The notes under the pieces were generated by a model. That model was not told the origin of the DNA. It saw only the letters and a list, made by a program, of their open reading frames with translations, and did not search any database. Both the position numbers and the translations under genes were made by a program. Of a DNA stretch of 9,656 bases, positions 1 through 7,007 are shown one piece after another. Within the stretch, counting starts at the first letter, position 1. The number at the start of each line of letters is the position of its first letter. The DNA lies in assembly GCA_023443985.1 (NCBI GenBank), contig JAEZSJ010000171.1:1-9656 (forward strand). Reading direction: 5' to 3'. The stretch comes from Verrucomicrobiota bacterium. GTDB taxonomy: Bacteria; Verrucomicrobiota; Verrucomicrobiia; Opitutales; Opitutaceae.

Positions 1-557
1 GGCTTGGCCTGCTGGTCGAAGGCGAGCACGTCGATCGTGGTCTTCGCGTCCTTGCCGCCGAAGGTCAGGCGGAGTCCGTCGAAATGGTTGGTCCAGGAGC
101 CGTCGAGCGGCGTGCCGTCGCTGACCAGCCACTGGTCGCCGAGCTGGATGTCCTGTCGCCCGGCGACCACCGTCAACGGCGTGCCCGCGACCTCCGTGGT
201 CCATCGCGCGTACAGGTTGTCGACGATGCCATGTTTCCATTCCTCGCCTTCGCCCGCGGTGGTGGCCGCGTTGAACCAGTAGCGGGGCTCGGCCGAGACG
301 CGGCCGAAAAGGGTGAGGTTCGGGAGCGGCTCGGTCGTCTCCCAGAGGCGGAGGCGCACGCGGAGATAGTCGCGTACGTTGGTGCCGTAGCTGCGAAGGG
401 TGTGGGCGCTGTCATAGGCCTCGTACCGGGTCCGGAAATCGCCGCCCCATTGGAAAACCGGTCTGTCGCTGGCGGACGAGACGGCTGGCTGGGCGGACGC
501 GCCGGTCACGCCGGCGGCGAGGAGGAACGAGACGCAGAGGCTGCGTTGGAGTTTCAT
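1..557 (-). CDS. Alginate-export-like outer-membrane beta-barrel protein, N-terminal part (cut by window edge)
   Basis: The reverse frame is open from an ATG at 557 to the window edge, 185 residues without a stop; the carboxyl end lies outside. It begins with a clear Sec signal peptide: MKLQ, a positive residue, a hydrophobic core (residues 7-18), and a signal peptidase site after ASA at about residues 21-23. The mature part starts with a GGDFRTRYEAYD strand, then RDYLRVRLRLWETTEP, FGRVSAEPRYWF, DNLYARW, GRQDIQLGDQWLVSDGTPLDGSW and FDGLRLTF. Alternating polar/aromatic strands with GRQ and FDGLRL motifs are typical of the Alginate_exp (PF13372) porin-like family. The family takes its name from AlgE, the alginate exporter of Pseudomonas; many relatives have other or unknown substrates, so the cargo here is open. 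No Shine-Dalgarno precedes the ATG. It is divergent from the MATE gene across 276 bp. Confidence 0.8.
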   Translation of the reverse strand, partial: MKLQRSLCVSFLLAAGVTGASAQPAVSSASDRPVFQWGGDFRTRYEAYDSAHTLRSYGTNVRDYLRVRLRLWETTEPLPNLTLFGRVSAEPRYWFNAATTAGEGEEWKHGIVDNLYARWTTEVAGTPLTVVAGRQDIQLGDQWLVSDGTPLDGSWTNHFDGLRLTFGGKDAKTTIDVLAFDQQAK

Positions 558-833
558 TGGCCGTTGCTGGTGTGTTCGATGGTCGGGGGGCCCCCGCCCT
601 GCACCGCTCTATCGGCCGGGAGGGGAAGGGCTGAAGCAAGATCACCAGCACGCCGGAGGCAATGGTGTAGGTGAAGGATGGGGCGTGGGGCCGCCTGTCG
701 GGACCGCCCCGGCAGCGCCGCCGGGCGGCCGGCGGAGCCTGCATTAACCCCCTGTCGCGGGGGCGTACCCGGATGCCGGCGTCGAGTTTTCGCTCGTTTT
801 CACCCCGCCGGGGCGCTGAGCCTCCCGATTCGC

Positions 834-2243
834 ATGGACGCACCCGCCGCCGCACCGAAACCGAAGTTGTTCTCCCTCGCCTGGCCGATCTTCGTCGAGC
901 AGGGGCTGCGCGTGCTCATCGGAACAGTGGATACGCTCATGGTCAGCCATCTCGGCGATGCGGCGGTGGCGGGCGTGGGCGTGGCCTCCTACGTCTTCAC
1001 GCTGTTCATCATCCTTTTCGCCTTCATCGGCATCGGCAGCAGCGTGGTGATCACCCAGTACCTCGGCGGGCGGGACCGGAGGAGCGCGGACCAGATCTCC
1101 ACGACGGCGATCGCGGCGAACACCTGGATCGGCGTGGCCGCCAGCGCGCTCGTGCTGGCCCTGGCCGAACCGATGCTCCGGCTGATGGAGCTCGACGGCG
1201 CCCCCCTCGCCTACGCCAAGCCGTTCCTGCTCCTGATGGGCGGCACGCTGTTCCTCGAGGCGATGAACGGCGCGATCGCCGCCACCCTGCGGGCCCACAC
1301 CCACACCCGCGACGCCATGTGGGTGACCGCTGGACAGAACGTGGTGAACGTGATCGGCAACTGCCTGCTGCTCTTCGGGCTGCTCGGCTTTCCCAAACTG
1401 GGCGTGGTCGGCGTGGGCATCTCGGGCATCGTGAGCCGCCTCTTCGCCAGTGTCGCGCTGTGGATCCTGCTCGAGTGGCGCACCCGTTTGAAGATTCGCG
1501 CGCGGGACTTCTTCCGGATCCAGCGCGCCAAGCTCGGGAGCATCCTCCACATCGGGCTGCCCGCCGCGGGCGAGCACACGAGCTGGTGGCTGGCGTTCAT
1601 GATGATCACGCGCTTCTGCGCCGAGATGGGCGGCAGCGCGCTGGCGACGCAGCAGTATGTGATGAACATCATCCGCTGGGTCGTGCTGCTGAACGTCTCC
1701 ATCGGCCTCGGCACCGAGATCCTCACCGGCTACCTCATCGGCGCCGGCCAGTTCGACGAAGCCTACCGCAGCCTGCTGCGCAGCGTGAAGCTCGGCATGC
1801 TCTGCGCCCTCGGCGGGGCCGTCGTGCTCGCCGCCGGCGCGCCCTGGCTGCTCGGCGCGTTCACCAACGACCCCTCGATCATCGCCGTGGGGGTCCTCCT
1901 CCTGCGCATGGGTCTGGTGATCGAGCCGGGGCGGGTCTTCAACGTAATCGTGATCAACTCCCTCCGGGCCACCGGCGACGCGCGCTTTCCGGTCTTCGTC
2001 GGCCTGTGCGTGATGTGGGGCGTGTGGGTCCCGTTGTCCTGGTTTCTTGGACTCCGGCTGGGTTGGGGCATGCCGGGCATCTGGTGTGCGATGGCCATCG
2101 ACGAGTGGACTCGCGGCCTGCTGATGTACTGGCGCTGGCGCAAATGGAAGTGGCTGCCCTACGCCCAACGCAGCCGCGCGAGGGCGCAGGAGAAGGCGTT
2201 CGGCGAAGCCCACACCGCCGGCATGGCGGGCGGCGCGGTGTGA
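834..2243 (+). CDS. MATE family efflux transporter (NorM/DinF-like)
   Basis: This is a 469-residue inner-membrane antiporter of the multidrug and toxic compound extrusion superfamily, which exports cationic drugs or metabolites in exchange for Na+ or H+. The frame is open from an ATG at 678, but the first 52 residues of that version are Arg/Pro-rich and unlike the family. The ATG at 834 (MDAPAAAPKPKLFSLAWP) gives the usual length and puts the first helix at the start. The protein has about 12 hydrophobic segments and the two-fold internal repeat of MATE proteins: LFSLAWPIFVEQGLR (12-26) with VDTLMVSHLGDAAVAG (32-47) in the first half is mirrored by ILHIGLPAAGEHTSWW (237-252) and GGSALATQQYVMNII (266-280) in the second. 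NSLRATGDARFP (375-386) is the loop conserved in the second half. It ends in a basic cytoplasmic tail (445-469). Substrate and coupling ion cannot be read from sequence. No strong ribosome binding site is visible. Confidence 0.9.
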   Translation: MDAPAAAPKPKLFSLAWPIFVEQGLRVLIGTVDTLMVSHLGDAAVAGVGVASYVFTLFIILFAFIGIGSSVVITQYLGGRDRRSADQISTTAIAANTWIGVAASALVLALAEPMLRLMELDGAPLAYAKPFLLLMGGTLFLEAMNGAIAATLRAHTHTRDAMWVTAGQNVVNVIGNCLLLFGLLGFPKLGVVGVGISGIVSRLFASVALWILLEWRTRLKIRARDFFRIQRAKLGSILHIGLPAAGEHTSWWLAFMMITRFCAEMGGSALATQQYVMNIIRWVVLLNVSIGLGTEILTGYLIGAGQFDEAYRSLLRSVKLGMLCALGGAVVLAAGAPWLLGAFTNDPSIIAVGVLLLRMGLVIEPGRVFNVIVINSLRATGDARFPVFVGLCVMWGVWVPLSWFLGLRLGWGMPGIWCAMAIDEWTRGLLMYWRWRKWKWLPYAQRSRARAQEKAFGEAHTAGMAGGAV

Positions 2244-2360
2244 GCGGCCCGGCCCGCGCCGCACCGGTCGGGCGCCCTGCCCGCCCATCGACCAGTCGTG
2301 CCCACCCTGGAGGGCACCGGCTTCGGACCGGGGACAGAAATCGGCCGGGCCGGCGACGCC

Positions 2361-2390
2361 GGCAAAGAAAAGCCCGACAGCGTCGGGCTG
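2361..2390 (-). terminator. Intrinsic terminator of xylB
   Basis: A perfect 8-bp GC-rich stem (2371-2378 with 2382-2389, loop of three bases) lies 38 bp past the xylB stop. On the minus strand it is followed by TTTTCTTT, the U-tract of a Rho-independent terminator. On the plus strand no T-run follows, so it does not serve the convergent MATE gene. Confidence 0.85.
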
Positions 2391-2426
2391 CCGGGCGGGA
2401 GGAAACGACGACCGCGCAACGCGGCC

Positions 2427-3944
2427 TCAGCCGTTGGCGATCTTGCGCTGCACCGGGAACACCGGCCGCAGCGCGTGGCTGAGCTGGTCGTGCAGGTCCT
2501 GCATCTTGCGGTAGACGGCGACGTTCGCCTTGTTGGGCTGGCACCGGGTCGCCTCGTCGAGCGCGACGATGCGGCGGGTCAGGTCCTCGAGCTTGGCCTT
2601 CGGATTCGCCTGGCGCGCCACGCACCACGCGGCCTGGAGCGCGCCGCCGAGCGCCGCACCCTCGTCCTCGACCATCGCCACGACGGGCACGCCGAAGACA
2701 TCGGCCATGATCTGGCGCCACACGGGCGACTTCGCGCCGCCGCCGGTGATGCGGATTTCCTTCGCCTTCACGCCGAGCGCGCCGAGGCGGCGCAGACCGT
2801 AGTTCATGCCGAGCGTGGCGCCCTCCATCGCGGCGCGGGCGAAGTGCGCCGGGGTGTTGGTCTTCGCGTTGAGACCGATGAAAGCGCCCGAGCCGGTCGG
2901 CACGTTGGGCGTGCGCTCACCGGCGTAGTACGGGAGGAGCAGCAGGCCGTCGCAGCCGGCCGGAGCCGCCGCCACCTGCGCATCGAAGGTCTTCACGTCC
3001 CAGCCGAAGAGGTTGCGCATGTGCTCGGTGACGCTGGTGACGTTCATCGTGCACAGCAGCGGCAGCCAGCCGCCGGTGGAGCTGCAGAACGCGGCGATTT
3101 CGCCGTCGGGGTCGCAGACCGGCTTCTTGCTGAAGGCATAGATGGTGCCGGAGGTGCCGAAGCTGGCGGTGACGACGCCCGGCTCCACATTTCCAGTACC
3201 GATGGCGCCCATCATGTTGTCGCCGCCGCCGGCGCTGACGACCACGCTGGTCGAGAGGCCGTACTTCTCGGCGATTTCCGGGCGGAGCGTGCCGGCCGAC
3301 GCGTGCGAGGGGGAGATCTTCGGCAGGTACTGCGCGAGCTTCGGATCGATGGCGTCGATCGCCGCCTTCGACCAGGCGGCCTTGCGCACGTCCATGAGGG
3401 CGGTGCCCGAGGCGTCGCCGAACTCCATGAAATACTGGCCGGTGAGGTGGAAATTGAGGTAGTCGTGCGGGAGGAGGACGTGGCGGAGGCGGCGGTAGTT
3501 GGCCGGCTCCTTCTTCTTCAGCCAGGCGATCTTGCCCGCGGTGAAGCCGGCGAGCACGAGGTTGCCGGTCTTCTTCAGCGTGGCCTTGGGCCCGCCGAGC
3601 TTCTTCATGATCGCCTCGCACTCGGGCACCGGGGAGGTGTCGCACCAGAGCTTGGCCGGGCGGATGACCTCGCCCTGCTCGTCGAGCGGCACGAAGCCGT
3701 GTTGCTGGCCGGATACGCCGATGCCGGCGACGGCGGAGCGGTCGACCTTGTCGAGCACGGAGAGGATGACCTTGTCGAGCGCCTCAGTCCAGGCGGACGG
3801 ATGCTGCTCCATGTGGCCGACGGGGAGGTTCGGGATGAGCTGGTAGGAGGCGCGCGCCTCGGCGACGACCTTGCCGGACTCGAGGTCGAGGACGATGGCC
3901 TTGGTGCTCTGCGTGCCGCTATCGATGCCGATGAAGAGACTCAT
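2427..3944 (-). CDS. xylB: Xylulokinase (D-xylulose kinase)
   Basis: A 505-residue FGGY-family sugar kinase, the normal length. It phosphorylates D-xylulose with ATP to xylulose 5-phosphate (EC 2.7.1.17), which enters the pentose phosphate pathway. Seen directly: MSLFIGIDSGTQSTK at the amino terminus (first ATP-phosphate loop, Asp8); HMEQHP (44-49) and GVSGQQHG (76-83); AKLWCDTS (97-104), typical of xylulokinases; the probable catalytic base Asp242 in SAGGGDNMMGAIG; SFGTSGTIYA (261-270), second phosphate loop; YYAGERTPNVPTG (339-351); and GGGAKSPVWRQIMADVFG (401-418), the second FGGY signature, followed by EDEGAALGGAL. All key residues are present and the gene looks intact. It stands alone here: its own terminator follows and the upstream gene ends in another terminator, so no xylose isomerase or transporter is in the same transcript. 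No Shine-Dalgarno precedes the ATG. Confidence 0.95.
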   Translation of the reverse strand: MSLFIGIDSGTQSTKAIVLDLESGKVVAEARASYQLIPNLPVGHMEQHPSAWTEALDKVILSVLDKVDRSAVAGIGVSGQQHGFVPLDEQGEVIRPAKLWCDTSPVPECEAIMKKLGGPKATLKKTGNLVLAGFTAGKIAWLKKKEPANYRRLRHVLLPHDYLNFHLTGQYFMEFGDASGTALMDVRKAAWSKAAIDAIDPKLAQYLPKISPSHASAGTLRPEIAEKYGLSTSVVVSAGGGDNMMGAIGTGNVEPGVVTASFGTSGTIYAFSKKPVCDPDGEIAAFCSSTGGWLPLLCTMNVTSVTEHMRNLFGWDVKTFDAQVAAAPAGCDGLLLLPYYAGERTPNVPTGSGAFIGLNAKTNTPAHFARAAMEGATLGMNYGLRRLGALGVKAKEIRITGGGAKSPVWRQIMADVFGVPVVAMVEDEGAALGGALQAAWCVARQANPKAKLEDLTRRIVALDEATRCQPNKANVAVYRKMQDLHDQLSHALRPVFPVQRKIANG

Positions 3945-4034
3945 GGGATGGTGTTGGATCTGGTGGGAGTTGCGGATCGTGCCAAACCGGGGGGATCGAG
4001 GCCACAGATCTGCGGGGTCCGCGTGAACCCTGCG

Positions 4035-4068
4035 ACAAGAAAAAGGCCGCGGGCGAACGCCCGCGGCC
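4035..4068 (-). terminator. Intrinsic terminator of the aminotransferase gene
   Basis: A perfect 10-bp stem of almost pure GC (4045-4054 with 4059-4068, loop GAAC on the plus strand) lies 24 bp after the aminotransferase stop. On the minus strand it is followed by TTTTTCTTGT. This is a textbook Rho-independent terminator separating the aminotransferase from xylB downstream. Confidence 0.92.
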
Positions 4069-4092
4069 GTGGAAGTGGGTTGCTGGAGGCGC

Positions 4093-5286
4093 TCAGGGTT
4101 TCAGCGAGGCGCAGAACTTGGCGAGGCGGCGCACGCCCTCCTCGATGATCTTGTCGCCGGTGGCGTAGCTCAGGCGCAGGCAGTTGTCGGCGCCGAAGGC
4201 CCCGCCGGGGACCGCGGCGACCTTCTCCTGGTCGAGGAGCTTCGCGCAGAACTCGCCCGAGGTCATCCCGAACGAGCTGATCACCGGGAAGAGGTAGAAC
4301 GCGCCCTGGGCCAGGCCGCAGGTGATGCCGGGGATCTTGTTGAGCTCGGCGTGGAGGAACTTCCGCCGGCGGTCGAAGGCCTCGAGCATGGGCGCGAGCG
4401 CCGCCTTGGCCTTCTCCTTCTCCTTGAGTGCGGCGAGCGCGCCGTACTGGGCGAAGGTGGTGGCGTTCGACGAGGTCTGGCTCTGGATGTCGATCGCCGC
4501 CTTCAGCACGTCGGCCGGGCCGACCATGGTGCCGAGGCGCCAGCCGGTCATCGAATAGCTCTTGCTGAAGCCGGAGACGACGATCGTCGCGGCGGCGGCC
4601 TCCGGGGAGAGCGAGGCGGCGCAGATGTGCTTCGTGCCGTCGTAGGTGAGGTGCTCATACATCTCGTCCGACATCAGGTAGAGCCCGTGTTTGAGGACGA
4701 CGCCCACGAAGGCCTCCATCTCGGCCCGTGTGTAGACGGCGCCGGTGGGGTTCGAGGGGCTGTTGAGGATGACGAGCTTGGTGCGCGGCGTGATCGCGGC
4801 CTCGAGTTGGGCGGCGGTGAGCTTGAAGCCGTTCTCCGCGGTGGCGCTCACGATCACCGGCGTCGCGCCGGCGAGCTTCACCATCTCCGGGTAGCTCACC
4901 CAGAACGGCGCCGGCACGATCACCTCGTCGCCGGGGCCGACCGTCGCCATGATGGCGAGATAGCAGGAGTATTTGCCGCCGGGGCTCACGCAGGTCTGCG
5001 CCGGCGTGAGCTTCAGGCCGTAGTCGGCGGCGTAGCGCTCGGCGATGGCGGCGCGCAGCTCGTCGATGCCCGGCGTGGGCGCGTACTTGGTCTTGCCCGC
5101 GGCGAGCGCCTTGGCGCAGGCCTCCTTGATGAAGTCGGGCGTGTCGAAATCGGGTTCACCGGCGGCGAAGCCGCAGACGTCGACACCTGCGGCTTTGAGG
5201 GCCTTGGCCTTGGCATCCACCGCCAGCGTTGGCGACGGCGAGATGTTCTTGGCCCAAGGCGAGAGGGAACGGCGGTTTTGGGTCAT
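4093..5286 (-). CDS. PLP-dependent class I aminotransferase, probable aspartate aminotransferase
   Basis: A 397-residue soluble fold-type I aminotransferase. It transfers the amino group between aspartate (possibly also aromatic acids or prephenate) and 2-oxoglutarate. Seen directly: GFAAGEPDFDTPDFI (39-53), which contacts substrate; KYAPTPGIDELRAAIAERY (67-85); SPGGKYSCYLAI (101-112); PAPFWVSYPEM (125-135); NSPSNPTGAVY (175-185) with Asn179 for the PLP ring oxygen; SDEMYEHLTY (206-215) with Asp207 for the pyridine nitrogen; SGFSKSYSMTGWRLG (238-252) with Lys242 as the Schiff-base lysine and Arg250 for the phosphate; and LRLSYA (370-375) with Arg371 for the substrate carboxylate. The pattern is that of the bacterial subgroup that includes Thermus and Bacillus aspartate aminotransferases rather than E. 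coli AspC. Aspartate is the likeliest substrate, but tyrosine, alanine or prephenate activity is not excluded. It has its own terminator and stands between two terminators, so it is monocistronic. Confidence 0.92.
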   Translation of the reverse strand: MTQNRRSLSPWAKNISPSPTLAVDAKAKALKAAGVDVCGFAAGEPDFDTPDFIKEACAKALAAGKTKYAPTPGIDELRAAIAERYAADYGLKLTPAQTCVSPGGKYSCYLAIMATVGPGDEVIVPAPFWVSYPEMVKLAGATPVIVSATAENGFKLTAAQLEAAITPRTKLVILNSPSNPTGAVYTRAEMEAFVGVVLKHGLYLMSDEMYEHLTYDGTKHICAASLSPEAAAATIVVSGFSKSYSMTGWRLGTMVGPADVLKAAIDIQSQTSSNATTFAQYGALAALKEKEKAKAALAPMLEAFDRRRKFLHAELNKIPGITCGLAQGAFYLFPVISSFGMTSGEFCAKLLDQEKVAAVPGGAFGADNCLRLSYATGDKIIEEGVRRLAKFCASLKP

Positions 5287-5370
5287 GGCGAGGGCGCAGG
5301 CTGGAAGCTCGTTCTGGGCGAGGCAAGCACGGCCAAGCCGGGCTCACCAGATTCCAACGGCGCAAAACCA

Positions 5371-5392
5371 GGTGCGCCCTGCCGGGCGCACC
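5371..5392 (-). terminator. Second, distal hairpin of a tandem terminator
   Basis: A perfect 9-bp stem (5371-5379 with 5384-5392, loop TGCC on the plus strand) directly follows the U-tract of the first terminator on the minus strand and is followed by TGGTTTTGCG. It looks like a back-up terminator 9 bp beyond the first hairpin. It also lies about 85 bp upstream of the aminotransferase start, so any read-through leader would carry it. Confidence 0.6.
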
Positions 5393-5424
5393 AAACAAAA
5401 ACCCCTCCGGTTTGCCGGAGGGGT
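5393..5424 (-). terminator. Intrinsic terminator of the ribbon-helix-helix gene
   Basis: A perfect 10-bp stem (5401-5410 with 5415-5424, loop TTTG on the plus strand) begins 26 bp after the stop of the gene at 5451-5768. On the minus strand TTTTGTTT follows. This is a strong Rho-independent terminator. Confidence 0.92.
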
Positions 5425-5450
5425 CGTTGTTGAGTGAAGGAAGAGGGGTC

Positions 5451-5768
5451 TTACTTCTTCTTCTTCGCGGACTTCTTGCCGACCGGAAGGGCATCGATCG
5501 CCGTGCGCAGCAGTTCGCCGACGCTGACGTCGTGCTTGCGGGCGAGCTTCACCAGCTTCTGCTTGGTGTCCATGCGCAGGCGCACCGAGATCTGGCGGTG
5601 GGCCTTCACGGGCGGATTGTAGGTGGCGAAGTTGAACGTCTCGATCGCATGGCGGATGACCTCGCTGTTGGTAGACATGTCGAGGTTGTCCCGGGCGCCC
5701 TCGATTTTGGCGAGGAGCTCTTCCTTGAGATCGAACGTGAGGGGGGAACTTTCCTGGGAGGCTGGCAT
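5451..5768 (-). CDS. Small DNA-binding protein with two tandem ribbon-helix-helix motifs
   Basis: A 105-residue protein starting at the ATG at 5768. The open frame runs on to 5993, but the extra 75 residues are Arg/Pro-rich and lie over AT-rich non-coding DNA. Two ribbon-helix-helix-like units follow each other: PLTFDLKEELLAKIEGARDN with STNSEVIRHAIETFNF (residues 9-47), then RQISVRLRMDTKQKLVKLAR with DVSVGELLRTAIDAL (58-94). Each has an alternating strand, a first helix, a turn (TNSE or SVGE) and a second helix. The tail is basic (GKKSAKKKK), a likely non-specific DNA contact. Single-unit family members (Arc, MetJ, CopG) dimerise so two units make one fold; here one chain could form that fold itself. 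The second unit resembles CopG/Arc-type regulators. Neither partner nor target is known. No toxin gene is adjacent, so an antitoxin role has no support here. Confidence 0.75.
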   Translation of the reverse strand: MPASQESSPLTFDLKEELLAKIEGARDNLDMSTNSEVIRHAIETFNFATYNPPVKAHRQISVRLRMDTKQKLVKLARKHDVSVGELLRTAIDALPVGKKSAKKKK

Positions 5769-5824
5769 ATTCAGTATTCGGTTAACGGTGTGGTTGTATC
5801 GCAGTTGCGGTTCAGACACTGTAA

Positions 5825-5836
5825 GTTTCCTGAAAC
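5825..5836. promoter_or_regulatory. Inverted repeat, possible operator of the ribbon-helix-helix gene
   Basis: GTTTC-CT-GAAAC, a perfect 5-bp dyad with a 2-bp centre, lies 57-68 bp upstream of the start codon in the AT-rich promoter region. Small ribbon-helix-helix proteins often bind short dyads in their own promoters, so autoregulation is a reasonable guess. The repeat is short enough to arise by chance. Confidence 0.3.
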
Positions 5837-6078
5837 GTATTCGACGGCAACTTGTTTTTTCGCATCGAAGCTTCAGTGACAGGTCGGAGTGTCGTCCGTG
5901 CCACGCGGGCTCTAGTGGCGAATCCCCAGCAATACACCTGCCGGACCGCGGCCGCGGTGCGCGCTGGCGGGTGCTCGCCGCGGGCCGTGGCACCGGCCCG
6001 ATACAGGAACCCCGGTGTTTCCTTCCGAAGGACGCCCGGGAGCCGGTCGGGGAATTGCGCCGACAGCCCGCCCTGGGC

Positions 6079-6100
6079 GCCGCCGGGACCTCCCGGCGGC
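6079..6100 (-). terminator. GC-rich hairpin after the secG / LolA-like operon
   Basis: A perfect 10-bp inverted repeat (6079-6088 with 6091-6100; realistically 9 bp with a 4-base loop) starts 14 bp beyond the stop of the LolA-like gene. No T-run follows on either strand, so it is a weak intrinsic terminator at best, or a 3' end-stabilising hairpin that depends on Rho. Confidence 0.45.
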
Positions 6101-6114
6101 CGGCGATTGTCCCG

Positions 6115-6981
6115 CTAGTTGAAGGACTCGAACCGCAGGCCGGCGTCGAGTTCGGGCGGGAGAGGCAGGTGCGCCGGCGTGAACACGATCCGGGGCAGGC
6201 TCAGGTTCAAGGCCGCGGCGTCGACTCGGAAGCGGGTCTTGTTGCGGGTCGTCTCGTCGCGCAGGTCGATCGTCCGCACGATCCACTGGTCCTGCGTGCG
6301 CTTGAGATTCAACACACTGATGGTCTTCACCGGCGTCTGGTCGGGCCCAAGCACCTCCGCCTCCACCAACGCCGAGAACTGCGTGTCCAAGTAGAAGCGT
6401 ACTCCGGTGAGCCCCGGGCGCGCCGCCGCGACCTCGGCGGGCGGGTACGCCAGGAACCGGTGCGCCGGCCGGCCCCGCATGCTGACCACGCCTTCGAAGA
6501 CCACTTCGTTCCAGTACAGAAACGGCATCTGCAGGTCGAAGGCGGTGAGATCCGTGCCGCCCAGCGGGGCGAAGAGCTGTGCCGCCCCGACCGCGACGGC
6601 GTCGACGTTGTCCGCGGGGACGGTCCACACGCTGGACTGCGGCCCGTTCTGCACGAGCACGCGTCGCGCTCCGGCGGTGCCGGCAGGGAACTCCACCAGC
6701 GTGAGCGGACCGGTGTCGTTGCGGGTGCCGTAGAGCCGCCCCGTGACCGACCGCTCCTCACCCCGCCTTGGCATCACGCGCAGGGTGAACGCGAGCGCAT
6801 AGTCGCCCGCCAGGCCGAGCCGGCGGAACTCCGCCAGGATCCGCCGCCCCTCGTCCTGGTCGGCGGAGCCGGTGAACGCATAACGCGGCTCCGGCCGCAC
6901 CCGGCTCTGCGCGCTCGCACCGAGCGCCAACAAAAACGCGAGACCACAGACCGTGCACCGGCCGATGAGTCTCGCGTTCAT
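6115..6981 (-). CDS. Secreted LolA-like protein (outer-membrane lipoprotein-sorting protein family)
   Basis: A 288-residue protein from the ATG at 6981; a TTG five codons upstream (6996) would also keep the frame but spoils the signal peptide. MNARLIGR, a hydrophobic core (9-20) and ASA before Gln25 form a classical Sec signal peptide, so the protein is periplasmic. The mature part is mainly beta: DYALAFTLRVMPRRGEERSV, TGRLYGTR, RVLVQNG, SVWTVP, TDLTAFDLQMPFLYW, FEGVVSMRGRPAHRFLAYPP, VRFYLDTQFSALVEAEVLG, and near the end WIVRTIDLRDETTRNKTRFRV. This order, with a late strand reading DETTRNKT, fits the LolA_like family (PF17131) of periplasmic lipid- or lipoprotein-binding proteins. True LolA chaperones carry lipoproteins from LolCDE to LolB; whether this member does is unknown. 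It follows secG by 26 bp and is probably co-transcribed with it, which suits an envelope-biogenesis role. Confidence 0.7.
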   Translation of the reverse strand: MNARLIGRCTVCGLAFLLALGASAQSRVRPEPRYAFTGSADQDEGRRILAEFRRLGLAGDYALAFTLRVMPRRGEERSVTGRLYGTRNDTGPLTLVEFPAGTAGARRVLVQNGPQSSVWTVPADNVDAVAVGAAQLFAPLGGTDLTAFDLQMPFLYWNEVVFEGVVSMRGRPAHRFLAYPPAEVAAARPGLTGVRFYLDTQFSALVEAEVLGPDQTPVKTISVLNLKRTQDQWIVRTIDLRDETTRNKTRFRVDAAALNLSLPRIVFTPAHLPLPPELDAGLRFESFN

Positions 6982-7007
6982 CGCAAGCGGGAGCAACGTC
7001 CGCTCGT

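Larger units (their letters stand above)
5769..6114. other. Intergenic region without a convincing gene
   Basis: 346 bp between two minus-strand genes. The part next to the ribbon-helix-helix gene (5769-5880) is clearly richer in A and T than its surroundings and must hold that gene's promoter, though I find no clean -35/-10 pair. It contains a 12-bp inverted repeat (5825-5836) and two copies of GTATTCG (5774-5780 and 5837-5843) exactly 63 bp apart. The rest is very GC-rich: a perfect 14-bp palindrome at 5945-5958, a 7-bp stem at 5981-5987/5994-6000, and the hairpin next to the LolA-like gene. Open frames crossing it are Arg/Pro-rich and look like shadows. Confidence 0.6.

Noticed and set aside
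585..596. Run of six G followed by five C upstream of the barrel gene, resembling a hairpin
   Set aside because: There is no loop, so it cannot form a useful stem in a single strand.
412..855. 147-residue minus-strand frame with a hydrophobic stretch (TIASGVLVILL)
   Set aside because: Mostly Arg/Pro-rich and overlapping the start of both neighbouring genes; the hydrophobic stretch alone is not evidence for a gene.
671..2482. A 603-residue open frame overlapping the MATE gene in another frame
   Set aside because: Its translation is Arg/Pro/His-rich, typical of a shadow frame in GC-rich DNA, while the MATE frame has clear family motifs.
3970..3988. TTGGCACG...GCAA upstream of xylB, resembling a sigma-54 promoter
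   Set aside because: Only 8 bases separate the GG and GC elements; sigma-54 sites need 10.
2298..4148. A 616-residue plus-strand open frame opposite xylB
   Set aside because: Low-complexity antisense of xylB; the minus strand encodes the full xylulokinase with all motifs.
4069..5433. A 454-residue plus-strand open frame opposite the aminotransferase
   Set aside because: Antisense shadow; Gly/Arg/Glu-rich with no domain pattern, and it crosses two terminators.
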